A DNA stretch of 64,000 nucleotides, taken from Chryseobacterium nakagawai (GTDB lineage Bacteria > Bacteroidota > Bacteroidia > Flavobacteriales > Weeksellaceae). Location of the stretch: NCBI RefSeq assembly GCF_900637665.1, contig NZ_LR134386.1:372001-436000 (forward strand), given 5' to 3'. Below the pieces are notes generated by a model. The model saw only the letters and a program-made list of their open reading frames with translations. It made no database searches and was not told the DNA's origin. Positions within the stretch are counted from its first letter, which is position 1. The number at the start of each line of letters is the position of its first letter. Positions 35,286-44,344 of the stretch are shown here, one piece after another. A program made the translations under genes and the position numbers.

Positions 35286-35321
35286 CAAAATTAGGATGTT
35301 AATGCGACAAAATATGTCGTA
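35286..35321 (-). promoter_or_regulatory. Promoter and operator copy f (no gene in front)
   Basis: -7 box TAATTTTG (minus strand, 35286-35293), ten bases, then operator GCGACAAAATATGTCGTA (35304-35321), core CGACA-N5-TGTCG. It points leftward into the 3' end of the antiporter gene; no minus-strand ORF follows. Confidence 0.7.
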
Positions 35322-35407
35322 TTTAAAAATAATATTTATTTGTTTTTCAATGTGTTAAATATGATGTTAATTAATGGCAAAAAAGTGATTTTATTCTTGA
35401 AAAAGAA

Positions 35408-35415
35408 TAATTTTG
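35408..35415 (+). promoter_or_regulatory. -7 box of the Y-family polymerase gene
   Basis: TAATTTTG, 21 bases before the ATG at 35437. Confidence 0.65.
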
Positions 35416-35436
35416 TGTAGATAATTCACAATCGTC

Positions 35437-36708
35437 ATGTATGCGCTGGTAGATTGCAATAACTTTTTTGTTTCCTGTGAAAGGACTCTGGACCCTTCCC
35501 TTGAAGGCAAACCCGTTGTGGTTCTCTCTAACAACGATGGATGTGTAGTGTCTCGAAGTAAGGAGGCAAAAGACCTTGGAATTCCTATGGCAGCGCCTGC
35601 ATTCAAATACAAAGAACTTTTCAACCAACATGATGTAAAAAGTTTTTCTGCAAAATTTGAACTCTATAATTATAAAAGTCAACAGGTAATTAATATAGCC
35701 CGTTCTTATGTTTTAGAGTATGAAGTTTATAGTATCGACGAGCTTTTTCTAGATCTTACAGGCTTTAAATATATTGACATTCACGAGTATTGTTCTAAAA
35801 TCAAAACAGAAATTCAGGAGAAAGAAAATATTCCTGTCAGTATAGGAATTGCACCCAGTAAAACCTTATGTAAAGTGGCTAACAGAATTGTGAAAGAATT
35901 TCCGGAGCAATGTAAGGGAGTTTATATTATGGATACTCCTGAGAAAATAGAGAAGGCATTGAAATGGCTGAATATAGGAGACGTTTGGGGAATAGGGAGA
36001 AAGCTGGCTGCTAAAATGAATGATAATGGTGTTTATAAAGCTTGGGACCTTCTTCAGAAACCTGAAATGTGGGTTCGGAAAATTATGGGAATTCATGGGG
36101 TAAGGATGATTCATGAATTAAGAGGAATTCGTCAATTGGAACTGGATGCTCCATCTCCTAAAAAATCAATTGCTGTTACCAGAAGCTTTATGCAAATGCT
36201 TACCGATAAAGAATCCGTTAGGGAACGCGTAGAAACCTTTGGAATGTACTGTTCAGAAAGATTGAGAAAGCAAAATACCTGCTGTAAAATGATTACTGTT
36301 TTCGTACAAACAAATCGTTTTAGAAATGACCTTCCTGAATACAGAAATGCTATGACCCAAATTCTTCCCAATCCAACCAATTCATCTATATTGATTGGAA
36401 GGGTCGTCAATGAGCTTTTTGAAGCCGTTTACAGAGACGGATTTCATTATAAAAGGGCAGGGGTGATGGTAAATGACTTTGTTCCTGAAGATCAGAGACA
36501 GATCAGCCTTTTTGAAGAAGATACACAAAATCAACATCTTCCTGTAATGAAGGCGATGGATGCCATGAACCGGAAATTCGGAAAGGATAAAGTACGTTTG
36601 GGAAGCATGAGCGGTGAAAATACTTTTGGCCGTGCCCAGCTATCTCCGGAATATGAAGCTTTCTTAAAAAAGAATACGCTGCCGGAAGCTAATTTTAGGT
36701 TTCATTGA
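35437..36708 (+). CDS. umuC: Y-family DNA polymerase, UmuC type
   Basis: Error-prone translesion polymerase of 423 residues. YALVDCNNFFVSCER (first metal-binding Asp), VLSNNDGCVVSRS and YSIDELFLDL (catalytic D-E) are typical of UmuC. The C-terminal part, around DQRQISLFEED and NRKFGKDKVRLGS, matches the DUF4113 tail of UmuC homologues. A umuD/lexA-like partner, often found just upstream, is missing here. Operator f lies 116 bases upstream but faces the other way. Confidence 0.94.
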   Translation: MYALVDCNNFFVSCERTLDPSLEGKPVVVLSNNDGCVVSRSKEAKDLGIPMAAPAFKYKELFNQHDVKSFSAKFELYNYKSQQVINIARSYVLEYEVYSIDELFLDLTGFKYIDIHEYCSKIKTEIQEKENIPVSIGIAPSKTLCKVANRIVKEFPEQCKGVYIMDTPEKIEKALKWLNIGDVWGIGRKLAAKMNDNGVYKAWDLLQKPEMWVRKIMGIHGVRMIHELRGIRQLELDAPSPKKSIAVTRSFMQMLTDKESVRERVETFGMYCSERLRKQNTCCKMITVFVQTNRFRNDLPEYRNAMTQILPNPTNSSILIGRVVNELFEAVYRDGFHYKRAGVMVNDFVPEDQRQISLFEEDTQNQHLPVMKAMDAMNRKFGKDKVRLGSMSGENTFGRAQLSPEYEAFLKKNTLPEANFRFH

Positions 36709-36895
36709 TATTGGAAAATCGAGAGAAAAGGGATTCGTTATTTTTTTAAACTTTCAGAAAAAATCAAATATTCATTTCAAAAAATATTAAAATTCCGTAT
36801 TTTGATATTGTAAAACAGTTGCTTATTTATTACATTTTCAGTGTTTTATGTTTTGTTTCGGAAAGTGTCTGTTGTGTGGGATCTGTTTTTGAGTC

Positions 36896-36903
36896 TATCT
36901 TTG
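36896..36903 (+). promoter_or_regulatory. -7 box of the C1q-like gene cluster
   Basis: TATCTTTG, 36 bases before the ATG at 36940. It lies inside a longer frame that starts with GTG at 36841, which it rules out. Confidence 0.65.
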
Positions 36904-36939
36904 GCAGAGAATAGTACTCGTTTTAAAACCACAAATTAC

Positions 36940-37800
36940 ATGAAAAATTTAATTATTTTGAGGAAATGGATATTCATTGCCGGATGCCTTTTTATACATT
37001 CCTTAACAGCACAGGTTGGTATTAATACCTCTAATCCCCAAACCATTTTCCATATAGACGGAGCTAAAGATAATCCGGCATCCGGAACTCCTTCTTCTGT
37101 ACAAGCCTCCAATGATGTAGCAGTTACCTCTTTGGGAGAAATAGGGATAGGTATTCTGTCTCCAGTTGTAAAGATCGATACAAGATCTGCCAGTAATACT
37201 GACAATTCGATTGGGGTGGGAGAGACTTCCCAGACTGCGTCTGTAGCAGGAAGTGGGGCGATAAGATATAATCCGTTAAATGGAGGGAAGATGCAGTATT
37301 CTGATGGAATAGTATGGCAGGATCTTATTTCTTCACCCACTAAAGCTGTAATCGTGGCGAATATTCAGGCAGCCAACTTTGCAATTAAAATTCCTTACCA
37401 GATTTCTACGGGTATTTCCGGCTGGAATGAAATCTCCGATTCTACAGTCAGTTTTAATCCGGGTACAGGAGTTTTTACTGCTCCACGAACAGGTGTATAT
37501 CTGGTCTCTTTTACTTATGATTTTGTGAGAATTCCTATAGTATCCGGTTATTTTTCTGAGGCCAGGTATGTAGTGAACGGAAGCAATACCGTAAAAAAAT
37601 GTGTAAAATCTTTTTCCAACATCTCAAAACAGGCACAAGTTGCAGGTTCATGTGTTGCAGGAGTCCAGCTTAATAAAGGAGATACCTTCCAGCCACAGAT
37701 TTATCAGTCTGTTTATAATGGCAGTTTGAGTTTACGTACAGATATTTCTTCTGCAAGTAATGACTATGGCTTTGTAAATCTTTCAATTTTAGAACAATAA
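36940..37800 (+). CDS. Secreted C1q-like domain protein (copy 1)
   Basis: 286 residues. A signal peptide ends at LTAQ, followed by VGINTSNPQTIFHIDG, the start of a short repeat module common in Bacteroidota surface proteins (also IGIGILSPVVKIDTRS). The C-terminal part, with NPGTGVFTAPRTGVYLVSF, has the pattern of a C1q/TNF-like beta-sandwich. Binding or adhesion is likely but the ligand is unknown. No obvious type IX sorting domain. First of three tandem paralogues with 11 and 7 bases between them. Confidence 0.8.
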   Translation: MKNLIILRKWIFIAGCLFIHSLTAQVGINTSNPQTIFHIDGAKDNPASGTPSSVQASNDVAVTSLGEIGIGILSPVVKIDTRSASNTDNSIGVGETSQTASVAGSGAIRYNPLNGGKMQYSDGIVWQDLISSPTKAVIVANIQAANFAIKIPYQISTGISGWNEISDSTVSFNPGTGVFTAPRTGVYLVSFTYDFVRIPIVSGYFSEARYVVNGSNTVKKCVKSFSNISKQAQVAGSCVAGVQLNKGDTFQPQIYQSVYNGSLSLRTDISSASNDYGFVNLSILEQ

Positions 37801-37811
37801 CACATTTGAAT

Positions 37812-38624
37812 ATGAAAAAACAATTAATACCAGCCTTGCTCATGTGCGGAAGTGTATGGATGAGTGCTCAGGTAGGAATTAATATGTCTACTCCTGAGAG
37901 GATATTACATGTGGATGGTCTGAAAAATACTTCAGCTTCCACCCTTTCCAGCTATTATGATGATGTAGTGATCACCTCTTCCGGAAATATGGGAGTGGGA
38001 ACGAAAACTCCCAAAACGAGATTGGATCTAAGATCTGGAGAGCGATTAAATGCTATGGGGATCGGAGGAACTGTGCAGACAGCTGCTGCTGCTAAAGCCG
38101 GTGCGCTGAGGTATAACTCAGGGACGCAGGATCTTAGCTACTCTAATGGGACTTCCTGGATCTCTCTGGCCCATAAAACATCCAATGATTTTGTAGATGC
38201 CGAAAATTCTTCTGCACAGAATTTTACTGATGGAGTACCATCTGCAATCACGGGCTGGACAGAGAGAACAGATGTTAACGATAGTTTTAATGCATCTACG
38301 GGAATTTTCACAGCTTCAAAAACAGGAGTGTACGTCGTTTCTTTTAGCATTTCATTGGCTTCAGGAAATATTGGCAATGATTCCCGGTATGAAACGCTCA
38401 TTCAAACGAACTCAGCTTCTTCCTCAACGAATAAAGTGTTCAAATGTGTAGGGAGTTATCCGGGAAATAATACGATTGAAAACCGTGTGGCCGGAAATTG
38501 TTCAGGAATATTTAATTTAAACCAAGGAGACAATATTACCGTGAGCCTGAACCAGAAGCTGGGAAGTTCAAAGACTTTAGATACAGATGCAACCCTTACC
38601 TCTTTAAGTATTTTCGGATTATAA
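37812..38624 (+). CDS. Secreted C1q-like domain protein (copy 2)
   Basis: 270 residues from MKKQLIPALLMCG; an upstream TTG at 37806 is not needed. Signal peptide to MSAQ, then VGINMSTPERILHVDG and MGVGTKTPKTRLDLRS repeats. C1q-like part with FNASTGIFTASKTGVYVVSF. Same operon as its two paralogues; sequences outside the shared motifs have diverged, so the duplication is not recent. Confidence 0.8.
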   Translation: MKKQLIPALLMCGSVWMSAQVGINMSTPERILHVDGLKNTSASTLSSYYDDVVITSSGNMGVGTKTPKTRLDLRSGERLNAMGIGGTVQTAAAAKAGALRYNSGTQDLSYSNGTSWISLAHKTSNDFVDAENSSAQNFTDGVPSAITGWTERTDVNDSFNASTGIFTASKTGVYVVSFSISLASGNIGNDSRYETLIQTNSASSSTNKVFKCVGSYPGNNTIENRVAGNCSGIFNLNQGDNITVSLNQKLGSSKTLDTDATLTSLSIFGL

Positions 38625-38631
38625 AAATAAG

Positions 38632-39546
38632 ATGATGAAAAAGAATTGTTTATTTATACTTATGTTTTTAAGTTTCCATTGTGTATTCTCGCAGGTTGGA
38701 ATCAATACCCCAAATCCACAGGGTATTTTACACATTGACGGGCAGAAGGATAATCCGTCTACAGGATCATCATTTACTCCATCTCAGCAAAGTAATGATA
38801 TGATAATTACAGCTGCCGGCAGGGTAGGAGTAGGAATGCTTACTCCAGCGGTAAAAGTTGATGCGAGAAATTCAGGAAACGGTGCGATTGGATTTGGTAC
38901 TTCTTCACTGACAGCAGCTGCGGCAGATGAAGGGGCACTTCATTACAATAACGGTGTGGAATATTCTAATGGAAATGAATGGCTGCCTATACTGACAGCA
39001 CAACCGGCAAGTAATAAAGTTATTGTGATTGCTGCCAAAACGAACAATAACGTAAAGCTCGCAGTTCCTTCTGCTGCGACAGTCACTGCAGGTCTTCAAA
39101 ACCGGTCGAGCAATTATCTCGTAGACTGGGCAAAGATTTTTGAAAGCAATTCAGGAACCAACTTTAACGCATCCACAGGAATTTTTACTGCACCGAGAAA
39201 TGGAGTATATGTGGCTACTTTTACAACAGATCTGGCGCCTTTGGCAATCAATTATACAACAGACCCTTTAAATCCTATTCAGATAGAAGCTATTTGGCAA
39301 CTCTACGATAATACAGCAGGTTTGCTGCCTGCAAATATTGTAAATACTGTAAAATGTGTGAATACAATGTCTTCCAACAGTATGGGAAATATTGATGCAG
39401 GAAGTAATTGTACAGCATCATTCTATATGACTTCGGGACAGCGACTGATGCCTTATATCTGGTTTAATTTAAATAATTCAAACCTGGCTAATTTCTCTTT
39501 AAACAACACAGGAGGGTACAACAATCTTACAATAGCAGAACAATAA
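38632..39546 (+). CDS. Secreted C1q-like domain protein (copy 3)
   Basis: 304 residues, ATG at 38632 (or 38635). Signal peptide to VFSQ, then VGINTPNPQGILHIDG and VGVGMLTPAVKVDARN repeats, and a C1q-like part with NASTGIFTAPRNGVYVATF. Its TAA stop directly abuts the stop of the convergent regulator gene, with no base between and no room for a terminator. Confidence 0.8.
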   Translation: MMKKNCLFILMFLSFHCVFSQVGINTPNPQGILHIDGQKDNPSTGSSFTPSQQSNDMIITAAGRVGVGMLTPAVKVDARNSGNGAIGFGTSSLTAAAADEGALHYNNGVEYSNGNEWLPILTAQPASNKVIVIAAKTNNNVKLAVPSAATVTAGLQNRSSNYLVDWAKIFESNSGTNFNASTGIFTAPRNGVYVATFTTDLAPLAINYTTDPLNPIQIEAIWQLYDNTAGLLPANIVNTVKCVNTMSSNSMGNIDAGSNCTASFYMTSGQRLMPYIWFNLNNSNLANFSLNNTGGYNNLTIAEQ

Positions 39547-41106
39547 TCAGGTGATCTCATCCAAAGTTTTGATAAAAGCGGAGGGATGAAGCCCTACTAC
39601 TTTTTTGAATTCAAGAGAGAAGGCACTGTGCGAAGAATATCCTGTAATCTCAGCAAGATGATTGATTTTGTATTTCCGGTATTGTGGTTCATTTTTTAAT
39701 TGATTAACAATATAGTTGATCCGAAGATGATTGATGTACTGATTGAAGTTGAAATTTTTGTGCTTTTTAATGACTGCTGAAAGATATTTTGTATTAATAT
39801 TCAAAGTATGGGAAAGATTGTAACGCGAGATATTCTTGTCATTAAAATGCAGATTTTCCTCAAAGTTCTGTAAGCCTACTAAAATATTTTCCTCTACTTC
39901 AGGGGAAATTTTTATTTCTGAAGGATGGTTGATAGCTTGTGGTAAGGGTTCTTCTCCTTTTTCTATAGGATCTTCTTCATAAATAACCGGAGAAATCCCT
40001 TCCTGGTATATTTTAGAGACCATTTCTTTATGTTTTTTTCTAAGGCTCATGATGTGTAACACAACAATACCCAAGATGGCAGTTAAAATAAGGCAGGCGG
40101 CAACTAAGGTTGTTGAAACCTTTTTACTTTTTGTAAGCTGCTGATCAAAATTCTCTTCTTTTTTTGAAAGTGTTTTATTGACGGCCATGGCTTTATTGTA
40201 AGCAATACTGTCTTTTAATTTAAGATTTTCAAGATTGTATTTCTGAACATTGGGAACATCGTTCAACTGAGAATAGGCTTCTTCAAGATTTTTTGTGACC
40301 TCTATTTTTTTCTCATTAAAACCATACCGATTAACGATGGCCAATGCTTTTTGGTAATATAAAACAGAACTGTCAGGCTTGTTTTGTTTAAAAAATGAGA
40401 ATCCGATGTCATTGAGAATATTAGATTTAAGATAATAATTACTCTCACCTACTAAAGAAAGAGCCTTTACAAAATAAGGCTTTGCTTCTGTGAACCTGCT
40501 GACTTCGGATAAACTGTAGCCTATATTGGTATAAGCAGAGACCAGTAGTTCATTTCTTCTAGAGGTGTTTTTGATCTTTTGAAATTCTCGGATAGCACTT
40601 ATTGAATAGAATTCTTTCTTTTTGTACTCATTTTTATTCAAGAGAATCAAAAAAGAATTATAGATCATTCCTTTCAATTCGTGCCCTTCATCAGTATTAT
40701 TGTTTTTTACCTCAGATAAAGCACTTTCGAGACTTTTGGAAGATTCGTTGAGAAGACCTAATTTTGCATATTGTGTTCCCTGCATTCTGTAAGCCAATGC
40801 TTTCCCTATTGAATAATTGTTTTGCGTGGAAATTTTTAAGGCTTTTTCTGCAAAATCAAGACTGCTTTTGGCATCTGATTTTAGATAACTGTTGTATGAT
40901 TTTAAATAATAAGCCTTAGCAAGATATTCCGGCACATTTCTTTTCTGTGCAGAATCAATAATATGATTCAAAACAATTTCTGAACTGTCCGGATTTTTAG
41001 AAGAAAGAACCCGGGCATATTTATATTGTCCATCAAAATCAAATGTTTGTGAGAATGTAAAAATTGAAATAATGAAAAAGAAAAATAAAGTGATTTTTTT
41101 CTTCAT
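39547..41106 (-). CDS. Membrane-anchored TPR protein with AraC-type HTH
   Basis: 519 residues. Signal peptide (1-19), several tetratricopeptide-like helical repeats predicted in the periplasm, one membrane segment around LVAACLILTAILGIVVLHI, then a cytosolic AraC-family DNA-binding domain at the C-terminus (NTKYLSAVIKK and AEITGYSSHSAFSLEFKK). This is a known Bacteroidota one-component design that senses outside and binds DNA inside. It may control the convergent C1q genes, which is a guess. It is the last gene of the leftward group starting at 42868. Confidence 0.88.
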   Translation of the reverse strand: MKKKITLFFFFIISIFTFSQTFDFDGQYKYARVLSSKNPDSSEIVLNHIIDSAQKRNVPEYLAKAYYLKSYNSYLKSDAKSSLDFAEKALKISTQNNYSIGKALAYRMQGTQYAKLGLLNESSKSLESALSEVKNNNTDEGHELKGMIYNSFLILLNKNEYKKKEFYSISAIREFQKIKNTSRRNELLVSAYTNIGYSLSEVSRFTEAKPYFVKALSLVGESNYYLKSNILNDIGFSFFKQNKPDSSVLYYQKALAIVNRYGFNEKKIEVTKNLEEAYSQLNDVPNVQKYNLENLKLKDSIAYNKAMAVNKTLSKKEENFDQQLTKSKKVSTTLVAACLILTAILGIVVLHIMSLRKKHKEMVSKIYQEGISPVIYEEDPIEKGEEPLPQAINHPSEIKISPEVEENILVGLQNFEENLHFNDKNISRYNLSHTLNINTKYLSAVIKKHKNFNFNQYINHLRINYIVNQLKNEPQYRKYKINHLAEITGYSSHSAFSLEFKKVVGLHPSAFIKTLDEIT

Positions 41107-41118
41107 TGTGTTTTGTGT

Positions 41119-41730
41119 TTATTTTTTTTCATATTTCCAGTTCCTCCCTTTTCCTTCAGCAATCCATTCCAAAGACTGTTCCATTCTTTTATTCCGGGTA
41201 GCTTCTGTTTTTGCCTCTACAATCCATGTAATGTATTCTTTTCTGAATGATGGAGAGGCTTTTTCAAAAATGCCCAATGCTTTTGGCTGAGCTTTTAGTG
41301 CAGATAGAAAATAATCAGGAATTTCCGCTTCTGTTTTGGTAGGAGCCGCTTTTTTCATAGTCACCCCCATATCGGTAAGCTCCATAGCTTCTTTGATGGC
41401 TTTTTTCAGCTGAGCTTTTGAGGGAAGGTTTTCAATCTTTGTAATTTTACCTAGGCTAAACATAGAGTTCTTCTCAATATCTTGAGTGATTTCCTGCATG
41501 GTTTTCATCTCTTTTTCCAGCCAGAAGCCGAATGTACAGTGTTGTTTGAATGAAGCCATAGCACAAAGGTTTTTCCCTTTGTAAATAAAATGTGGAAAAC
41601 TCCATTTCATGGTTTCTTCTGCATCAGGGCAGTATTCATGAACTGTTTCGCGGATATAATTTAAAATAGGTTTCGCAAAATCTTGAGATTTTTCAATATA
41701 GGTGTCTACTTTTGAGCTGTATTTTTCCAT
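41119..41730 (-). CDS. YdeI/OmpD-associated family protein (DUF1801-like)
   Basis: 203 residues from MEKYSSKVDTYIEK. A DUF1801-like N-terminal part (KWSFPHFIYKGKNLCAMASFKQH) and a C-terminal helical part with IPDYFLSALKAQPKAL and RKEYITWIVEAKT are typical of YdeI-like proteins, whose function is poorly known. The frame extends to an ATG at 41760 inside the upstream gene; 41730 is preferred, 4 bases after that gene's stop. Confidence 0.85.
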   Translation of the reverse strand: MEKYSSKVDTYIEKSQDFAKPILNYIRETVHEYCPDAEETMKWSFPHFIYKGKNLCAMASFKQHCTFGFWLEKEMKTMQEITQDIEKNSMFSLGKITKIENLPSKAQLKKAIKEAMELTDMGVTMKKAAPTKTEAEIPDYFLSALKAQPKALGIFEKASPSFRKEYITWIVEAKTEATRNKRMEQSLEWIAEGKGRNWKYEKK

Positions 41731-41734
41731 GATT

Positions 41735-42868
41735 TTATTGAAATAATTGTACGGTTTCATTCACCAGAAACTTCACCTGATCTGGTCTACCTCTGTCATT
41801 TTTGGGATTGTTGGCATAACTTCCGGTTTTCACGATGACCATATTATACTCAGGAACCATAATGATATATTGTCCCTGAAGTCCTAGGAAATAATAATGT
41901 TTGATGGGGTTGTCGTGATTGATCCAAAGGCCCATTCCGTAAATGTTTTCAGACTTTTTTGTTGGGGTTCTCATATGTTCAATAAAACCTGTGTTAAGAA
42001 CTTGATGATCATCAACTTTACCATCATTCAGAAATAAAAGTCCCAGTTTGGCAAAGTCTCTTGCATTGGAGTGGATACAGCAATAGGTCTTTTCCATTCC
42101 ATAATTATCTGTACTCCATTTTGCATCCTGTTCCATTCCCATTGGAATCCAGAATTTTTCAGAGAGATAGTTGGCTAATGGTTGTTGAAGTGCTTTTTTT
42201 AAGACAAAACCAAGAAGCTGAGTGGTTCCGCTTTGATATTCAAACCTTGTTCCTGGCAACTCTTTGAACTTTCGTGAAAATACTGCCTTTGCAAGACTCT
42301 TTCCATAATACGCTTTGGCATTAGGAAGAAAAGGGCTATTATAGTTTTCATCCCAGTCAAGACCAGATTCCATTTGAGCCAGATTCTTAATGGTAACCTG
42401 GTCTCCGAAAGTTTTCTCTTTAAATTCAGGATAAAAATTGGATAGGTTTTCATTAATATTATTAATTATCCCTTCTTCTAAAGCTTTTCCTAAAAGCATA
42501 ACAGTAACAGCCTTTGCCATAGAAAAAGAGTTGGTCTGAGAGAGCTGATTATAGCCCTCCCAGTATTGTTCATGAAGAATCTTCCCATCTTTTATCACTA
42601 CAAAAGCTGCCGTTTTAGAATGTTTTAAATTATCAACTAAGATTTTCGGTAATTCCTTTTTGTTGTATTCGGAATGCTCTTCCCATCGTTTAGGAGATCC
42701 TGTAGGAATGGGATTACTGGGAAACAGGTTTCCATCATCAATATAGGCGCTTGATCTTCCTTTAAGGTAAGTTTTGGAAATGCCACTAAATAAATAATCA
42801 TATCCCAAAAAGTAAGCAGCCGCAGCTCCGGCCGCTGCACCACCTATCATGTATTTTAGTATTCTCAT
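41735..42868 (-). CDS. Serine hydrolase, beta-lactamase class C family
   Basis: 377 residues. A hydrophobic, alanine-rich segment at the N-terminus (about residues 7-24) is a membrane anchor or uncleaved signal. SMAK in TNSFSMAKAVTV is the S-x-x-K nucleophile motif, and Y-Q-S in FEYQSGTTQ fills the second motif. Members are esterases, D-aminopeptidases or penicillin-binding proteins; the substrate is unknown. Promoter TAAATTTG on the minus strand at 42890-42897. It heads an operon with the YdeI-like and AraC-type genes. Confidence 0.87.
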   Translation of the reverse strand: MRILKYMIGGAAAGAAAAYFLGYDYLFSGISKTYLKGRSSAYIDDGNLFPSNPIPTGSPKRWEEHSEYNKKELPKILVDNLKHSKTAAFVVIKDGKILHEQYWEGYNQLSQTNSFSMAKAVTVMLLGKALEEGIINNINENLSNFYPEFKEKTFGDQVTIKNLAQMESGLDWDENYNSPFLPNAKAYYGKSLAKAVFSRKFKELPGTRFEYQSGTTQLLGFVLKKALQQPLANYLSEKFWIPMGMEQDAKWSTDNYGMEKTYCCIHSNARDFAKLGLLFLNDGKVDDHQVLNTGFIEHMRTPTKKSENIYGMGLWINHDNPIKHYYFLGLQGQYIIMVPEYNMVIVKTGSYANNPKNDRGRPDQVKFLVNETVQLFQ

Positions 42869-42889
42869 TTTTCGTCAATTGGTCTTTAA

Positions 42890-42897
42890 CAAATTTA
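42890..42897 (-). promoter_or_regulatory. -7 box of the serine hydrolase operon
   Basis: CAAATTTA on the + strand, TAAATTTG on the minus strand, 21 bases before the ATG. Confidence 0.65.
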
Positions 42898-42940
42898 AAA
42901 TAATTTGGATGAAAAAATGAAAATGAATCATCAAATACAT

Positions 42941-42948
42941 TATTTTTG
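42941..42948 (+). promoter_or_regulatory. -7 box of the M48 peptidase gene
   Basis: TATTTTTG, 8 bases before the ATG at 42957, so the leader is very short. Confidence 0.6.
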
Positions 42949-42956
42949 TTTAATTG

Positions 42957-44294
42957 ATGAAAAATATGACCAGAAAACTTATTGTATTGATGTGCTTCCT
43001 GCTGTCCTTAGCAGGAATTTCCCAAACTTATAAAGCAATAGATACCGCAGATTATCTTCAGCGGAAAGAGTTTTTAAAAAGTTTTACAGTCAATAATGAA
43101 AATCTGATCAAAGGGCTGAGGTCACAGTATTCCGGACGGGGAGGTTCTGAAATTTCCAAAATATATAAAGAATTTGGAACTGATTTTGAAAAACAGGTGA
43201 AAAATAAAGACTTTGTTTTTAAATCTGAGTTTGATGTAGTCATTAAATCTCTGGTAGAGCGTCTTAGAAAAAATAATCCCAAAATTCCAAAAGATCTTAA
43301 AATTCTAATCGCAAGAGATAATACTCCTAATGCTTACTGTCTTGCGGATGGTACTTTTGTTATTAATATGGGACTGTATATCTGGATGGATAATGAAGCT
43401 CAGATTGCGGGTGTAATTTCCCATGAATTGGGACATAAAATAGAGGAGCATACAATGAAAATGGTTCTAAGTCTTGTGGAGCAAAATGAGTTGGATAAAA
43501 GTACCGTACAGAATATCAAGGAAACTACAGATAGACAAAGCCTTGGACGAAATCAAAAAGCATTTGACATTTTTAAAAACAGGCTTTACAAAAAAAGTAT
43601 CCAAAAAAGAAAGCAGGAAATACAGGCAGATTCTTTGGGATATGTTATTTTTAGAAACAGTGAATTTAAGAAAAGTGAATTTATCAATGGTTTACAAATA
43701 CTTCAGACATTTGACACAATTTCTCCCAGAGAACTCAAGATAGAGACTTATAAAAAACTTTTTGATCTCCCAAAACAGGCCTTCAAGGAGAAATGGATGA
43801 AGAAAGAAGATTTTTCCCTTTACAATTACAACTTTTATAAAGAAAAGCTAAACAAAGATTCTGTAGCATCACATCCCGAAATGGTTAGAAGGATAGAAAA
43901 ACTTAAAAAGACTTTTCCTGAACTTAATAGGTCTGTAGAACCGGAAAAACCTTCAGAGGCTTATCTTGCTTTGAAAAAAACGGCAAGAATGGAAATTCTT
44001 CCTAATTATTTTCATTCTGAAGATTATGGAGTAGGGATTTATACAGCAATGCAGTTCCTTCAGGATGGGGAAGAAGAAAAATACTATAAAGACTGGCTGG
44101 GCAAATGTTTTACTAAAATCTACGAAGCCAGAAAAAAGTATAATCTGAACCGTTATTTGGATCGGATAGAACCTAAAAATCAAAGTGAAAGCTATCAGCA
44201 GTTCCTGAATTTTATGTGGAACCTGGGTCTGGATGAGATCAAAAATATTTCAGATTATTATCAGGTCGCTGGAATTGCTGCAACACCCAAATAG
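42957..44294 (+). CDS. M48-family metallopeptidase, exported
   Basis: 445 residues. Signal peptide ends near AGISQ. The zinc site HELGH is in GVISHELGHKIEEH, and the downstream IQADSLGYVIF carries the third ligand (E-x-x-x-D pattern), as in M48C/BepA-like periplasmic peptidases. It probably takes part in envelope protein quality control. The start is ATG 42957; a TTG one codon earlier is not needed. Confidence 0.9.
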   Translation: MKNMTRKLIVLMCFLLSLAGISQTYKAIDTADYLQRKEFLKSFTVNNENLIKGLRSQYSGRGGSEISKIYKEFGTDFEKQVKNKDFVFKSEFDVVIKSLVERLRKNNPKIPKDLKILIARDNTPNAYCLADGTFVINMGLYIWMDNEAQIAGVISHELGHKIEEHTMKMVLSLVEQNELDKSTVQNIKETTDRQSLGRNQKAFDIFKNRLYKKSIQKRKQEIQADSLGYVIFRNSEFKKSEFINGLQILQTFDTISPRELKIETYKKLFDLPKQAFKEKWMKKEDFSLYNYNFYKEKLNKDSVASHPEMVRRIEKLKKTFPELNRSVEPEKPSEAYLALKKTARMEILPNYFHSEDYGVGIYTAMQFLQDGEEEKYYKDWLGKCFTKIYEARKKYNLNRYLDRIEPKNQSESYQQFLNFMWNLGLDEIKNISDYYQVAGIAATPK

Positions 44295-44344
44295 TATCAT
44301 AAGTCGGTGTGAGCATCACAATACTTTAGATTTTCAAGACGAAA

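Noticed and set aside
36841..36939. GTG start at 36841 for the first C1q-like protein
   Set aside because: The TATCTTTG box at 36896 lies inside that extension, and the signal peptide starts at 36940.
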